Both the position numbers and the translations under genes were made by a program. Shown here in pieces: positions 5,087 through 6,928 of a stretch of 6,928 nucleotides of DNA (the stretch's first letter is position 1; every line of letters starts with the position of its first letter). The DNA is taken from the NCBI GenBank assembly GCA_014238195.1, contig JABABO010000212.1, forward strand, positions 1-6,928, read 5' to 3'. The stretch is from Kordiimonadaceae bacterium (GTDB lineage: Bacteria; Pseudomonadota; Alphaproteobacteria; Sphingomonadales; Kordiimonadaceae). The notes below the pieces were generated by a model. That model made no database searches. It was not told where the DNA came from and saw nothing but the letters and a program-made list of their open reading frames with translations.

Positions 5087-6928
5087 TTAAAATCTATATC
5101 CTAGCGTCAGTCCAAAGTATCGCTTGAAGTCGCGCGGAAGGGTATGAACAAGCACACCACCACCGTCAGAACTATTCGCGCTAACCCCTGCCACATATTT
5201 TTTATTCATGAGATTCTTCACAAACATAGATACTTTTACCAACTTGTCTTTAGTCTGGACAGCTACCGTCAGATCGATAATACTAAAGCTTGGCTGCAAA
5301 CTGCCTGGATCAGCATCATCTGATAAAAATACAGCGCTTTGCGTGCGAGCACTGGTCTGGAAAAATACTTCAAATTTTTCCGATAACGATTGTTCATACC
5401 GCAAATTCAACACACCCTTCCATTTCGGCGCATTTTCCAAAACATGGCCAGAAAGGTCCTGCGCGCCGTCCACGCATCCGTCCCTTTCTTTTTGACCCAA
5501 ATAACATAAACCCAATGGAAATTCGTCAAATAACGCTCTATTGTGAGCAACGCCTCCACTAAGGCTAAAGTTTTTATTAACAATGCCCATAAAACTAAAT
5601 TCTACGCCTCGTACTGTAGTTTGTGGAACCGTGCCTAAAGTGTTGGCGATTGAAGTTAAATCCCTAAGGCCCAATTGTAAGTCATGGACTGTACTGTGAT
5701 ACGCTGTCAGGTCCATCTGTAATCGCTTGCCGAAATAAACACCCTTCAAGCCCGCCTCCAAACTGTCGGTGATTTCTGGTGCCACTGGTTCATCACCTAA
5801 AAACGAAGCTGGTTCGAAACCAAATTCAACACCGAAACCGCGGCTTTTATAACCGCGCCCGTAAGAAACATAAAAATTGGTATCCTCATTCACTGCATAC
5901 TGCATCCCTACCCGACCCACAAAAACAGTATCAGTTGCCTTATTGGCAACACGCGGTGTCGTAAAATCAAAAACTTGAATATTATTTACGTCATAATTTT
6001 GCCCGCCGCGCTCAGCTTCAGCTGAAACCGAGTCCAACAATAAACGCCCACCACCAAACAGTGTTAGCTTATTTGTTGGTCGAAAATTCAAATGGCCAAA
6101 AATTGCGATATTTTCCTGTTGCACATTAGATTCTACATAAATCAATTGATCTATGTCGATATCCACCAAATGTCGATCAGCATATTCAAGGGCATCCGTA
6201 CGGCTATTGAAATAATAAAGCCCTAGAATATAGTCTATATTCTCATTCTCAGGTGATGTCAGTCGCAGTTCCTGTGTTAACCATGCAGCATCACGATTAG
6301 AGCGTTGGGCGCGGTGGAAATCAATCGGCGATAAATCATTGTCCCAGCCATTTCTGGAAGTCCACACCCTGTACGCAGAGATGCTAGTGAAGGTGAGGTT
6401 TCCAAGTGAAAAATTAGCCTCCAGCGAGAGGCCATAGTTTGTAGAGTCTTGGCGCGGGTCGCGGTTATGAGCAATTTCATCAGACAAAGGGCCAATAGCG
6501 ATACCAAGCGTTTCAGCAACACTCGCTGCGGGTTCTTCACTCCCAATGAAAGAAGGCTTAAGTGTTAACCCAAGAATATCCGCGCGCGTAATTCGTGCAC
6601 AGCACTCGGTATCCTGCCATGAAAAATCTGCAGCCAACATAAAATCATGCCCTTTATCTGTCAGCAAGCTCCACTTTGTCCGCGCACCAAAAGCGTTCAC
6701 TCCGTTAACCGTGTTTCCCGTAATTACATTCTTGGCATTACCGTTCCATAAACTGGCATACCCACTGAAGCGAAACGCTAGTCGCTTAGCTACAGGACCT
6801 GTTACACCAAGCCTTAAGCCATATTCTTGATCGGATGTAAAACGACCATTGACATACCCATTGTGGTCTTGGTGGTCTGGCTTTTGTGTAACAATATTCA
6901 AAAGACCTGCGGAAGCGTTTTTACCAAA
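5087..6928 (-). CDS. TonB-dependent outer-membrane receptor, 5' end outside the window
   Basis: The frame is open to the right edge, giving the last 613 residues of a TBDR. The first visible codons read FGKNASAGLLNIVTQKP, the end of the plug domain, so signal peptide, TonB box, most of the plug and the promoter are missing from view; whether it has an STN domain cannot be told. The barrel ends in RDFKRYFGLTLGYRF with the usual terminal Phe. It is a paralogue of the plus-strand receptor: shared stretches include TECCAR, NGWDND, TQELRLTSP/SQELRLTSP, RGYKSRGF/TGYKGRGF, SIANTLG/TIANVLG and CYLGQ...GCV, with roughly half the residues identical in the parts compared by eye. The pair at 490/504 of the other receptor has no counterpart here. 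The genes converge tail to tail, with the right repeat copy and a terminator between the stops. Substrate unknown. Confidence 0.93.
   Translation of the reverse strand, partial: FGKNASAGLLNIVTQKPDHQDHNGYVNGRFTSDQEYGLRLGVTGPVAKRLAFRFSGYASLWNGNAKNVITGNTVNGVNAFGARTKWSLLTDKGHDFMLAADFSWQDTECCARITRADILGLTLKPSFIGSEEPAASVAETLGIAIGPLSDEIAHNRDPRQDSTNYGLSLEANFSLGNLTFTSISAYRVWTSRNGWDNDLSPIDFHRAQRSNRDAAWLTQELRLTSPENENIDYILGLYYFNSRTDALEYADRHLVDIDIDQLIYVESNVQQENIAIFGHLNFRPTNKLTLFGGGRLLLDSVSAEAERGGQNYDVNNIQVFDFTTPRVANKATDTVFVGRVGMQYAVNEDTNFYVSYGRGYKSRGFGVEFGFEPASFLGDEPVAPEITDSLEAGLKGVYFGKRLQMDLTAYHSTVHDLQLGLRDLTSIANTLGTVPQTTVRGVEFSFMGIVNKNFSLSGGVAHNRALFDEFPLGLCYLGQKERDGCVDGAQDLSGHVLENAPKWKGVLNLRYEQSLSEKFEVFFQTSARTQSAVFLSDDADPGSLQPSFSIIDLTVAVQTKDKLVKVSMFVKNLMNKKYVAGVSANSSDGGGVLVHTLPRDFKRYFGLTLGYRF

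Overview
The window holds one self-contained cell-surface-signalling and outer-membrane-transport locus plus the 3' part of a neighbouring, related transporter gene. FecI-like ECF sigma factor, FecR-like anti-sigma factor and TonB-dependent receptors (TBDRs) together indicate a Gram-negative bacterium. The moderate, fairly AT-rich base composition and the receptor style fit a marine or aquatic proteobacterium, possibly an alphaproteobacterium; the taxon is a guess.

Layout, left to right. Positions 1-85 are one copy of an 85-bp repeat. Positions 86-268 hold no recognisable gene. A promoter-like site at 269-294 precedes a gene-free, hairpin-rich stretch ending in a strong intrinsic terminator (414-444), which together look like a small RNA of about 145 nt. 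A second copy of the promoter (458-483) precedes the sigma gene (544-1164) and the FecR-like gene (1171-2301), 6 nt apart. After a terminator (2325-2351), a third copy (2403-2428) leads through a structured leader with a possible short peptide ORF into a 796-aa TBDR (2531-4921). Two bases after its stop codon lies the second, inverted copy of the 85-bp repeat (4924-5008), then a strong terminator (5048-5075). Converging from the right is a second, paralogous TBDR (5087 to beyond the window edge).

How it may work. The three promoter-like sites share the pattern TTCCC-N18-GTC within ATTCCCAAA...TTGTC, the two-block form of an ECF promoter. The simplest reading is that the sigma factor activates its own operon, the receptor gene and the small RNA, and that the FecR-like protein holds it in check. 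The receptor lacks the N-terminal signalling (STN) domain expected of a FecA-type transducer, so how the FecR-like protein receives a signal is unclear. The receptor leader contains a perfect 7-nt complement of the Shine-Dalgarno region and a competing upstream SD-like arm, suggesting a second, translational layer of control.

The most unusual structure is the 85-bp inverted repeat pair bounding the whole sigma/anti-sigma/receptor unit. The two copies are nearly identical except in a central hairpin, where three stem pairs have changed on both sides so that pairing is kept.
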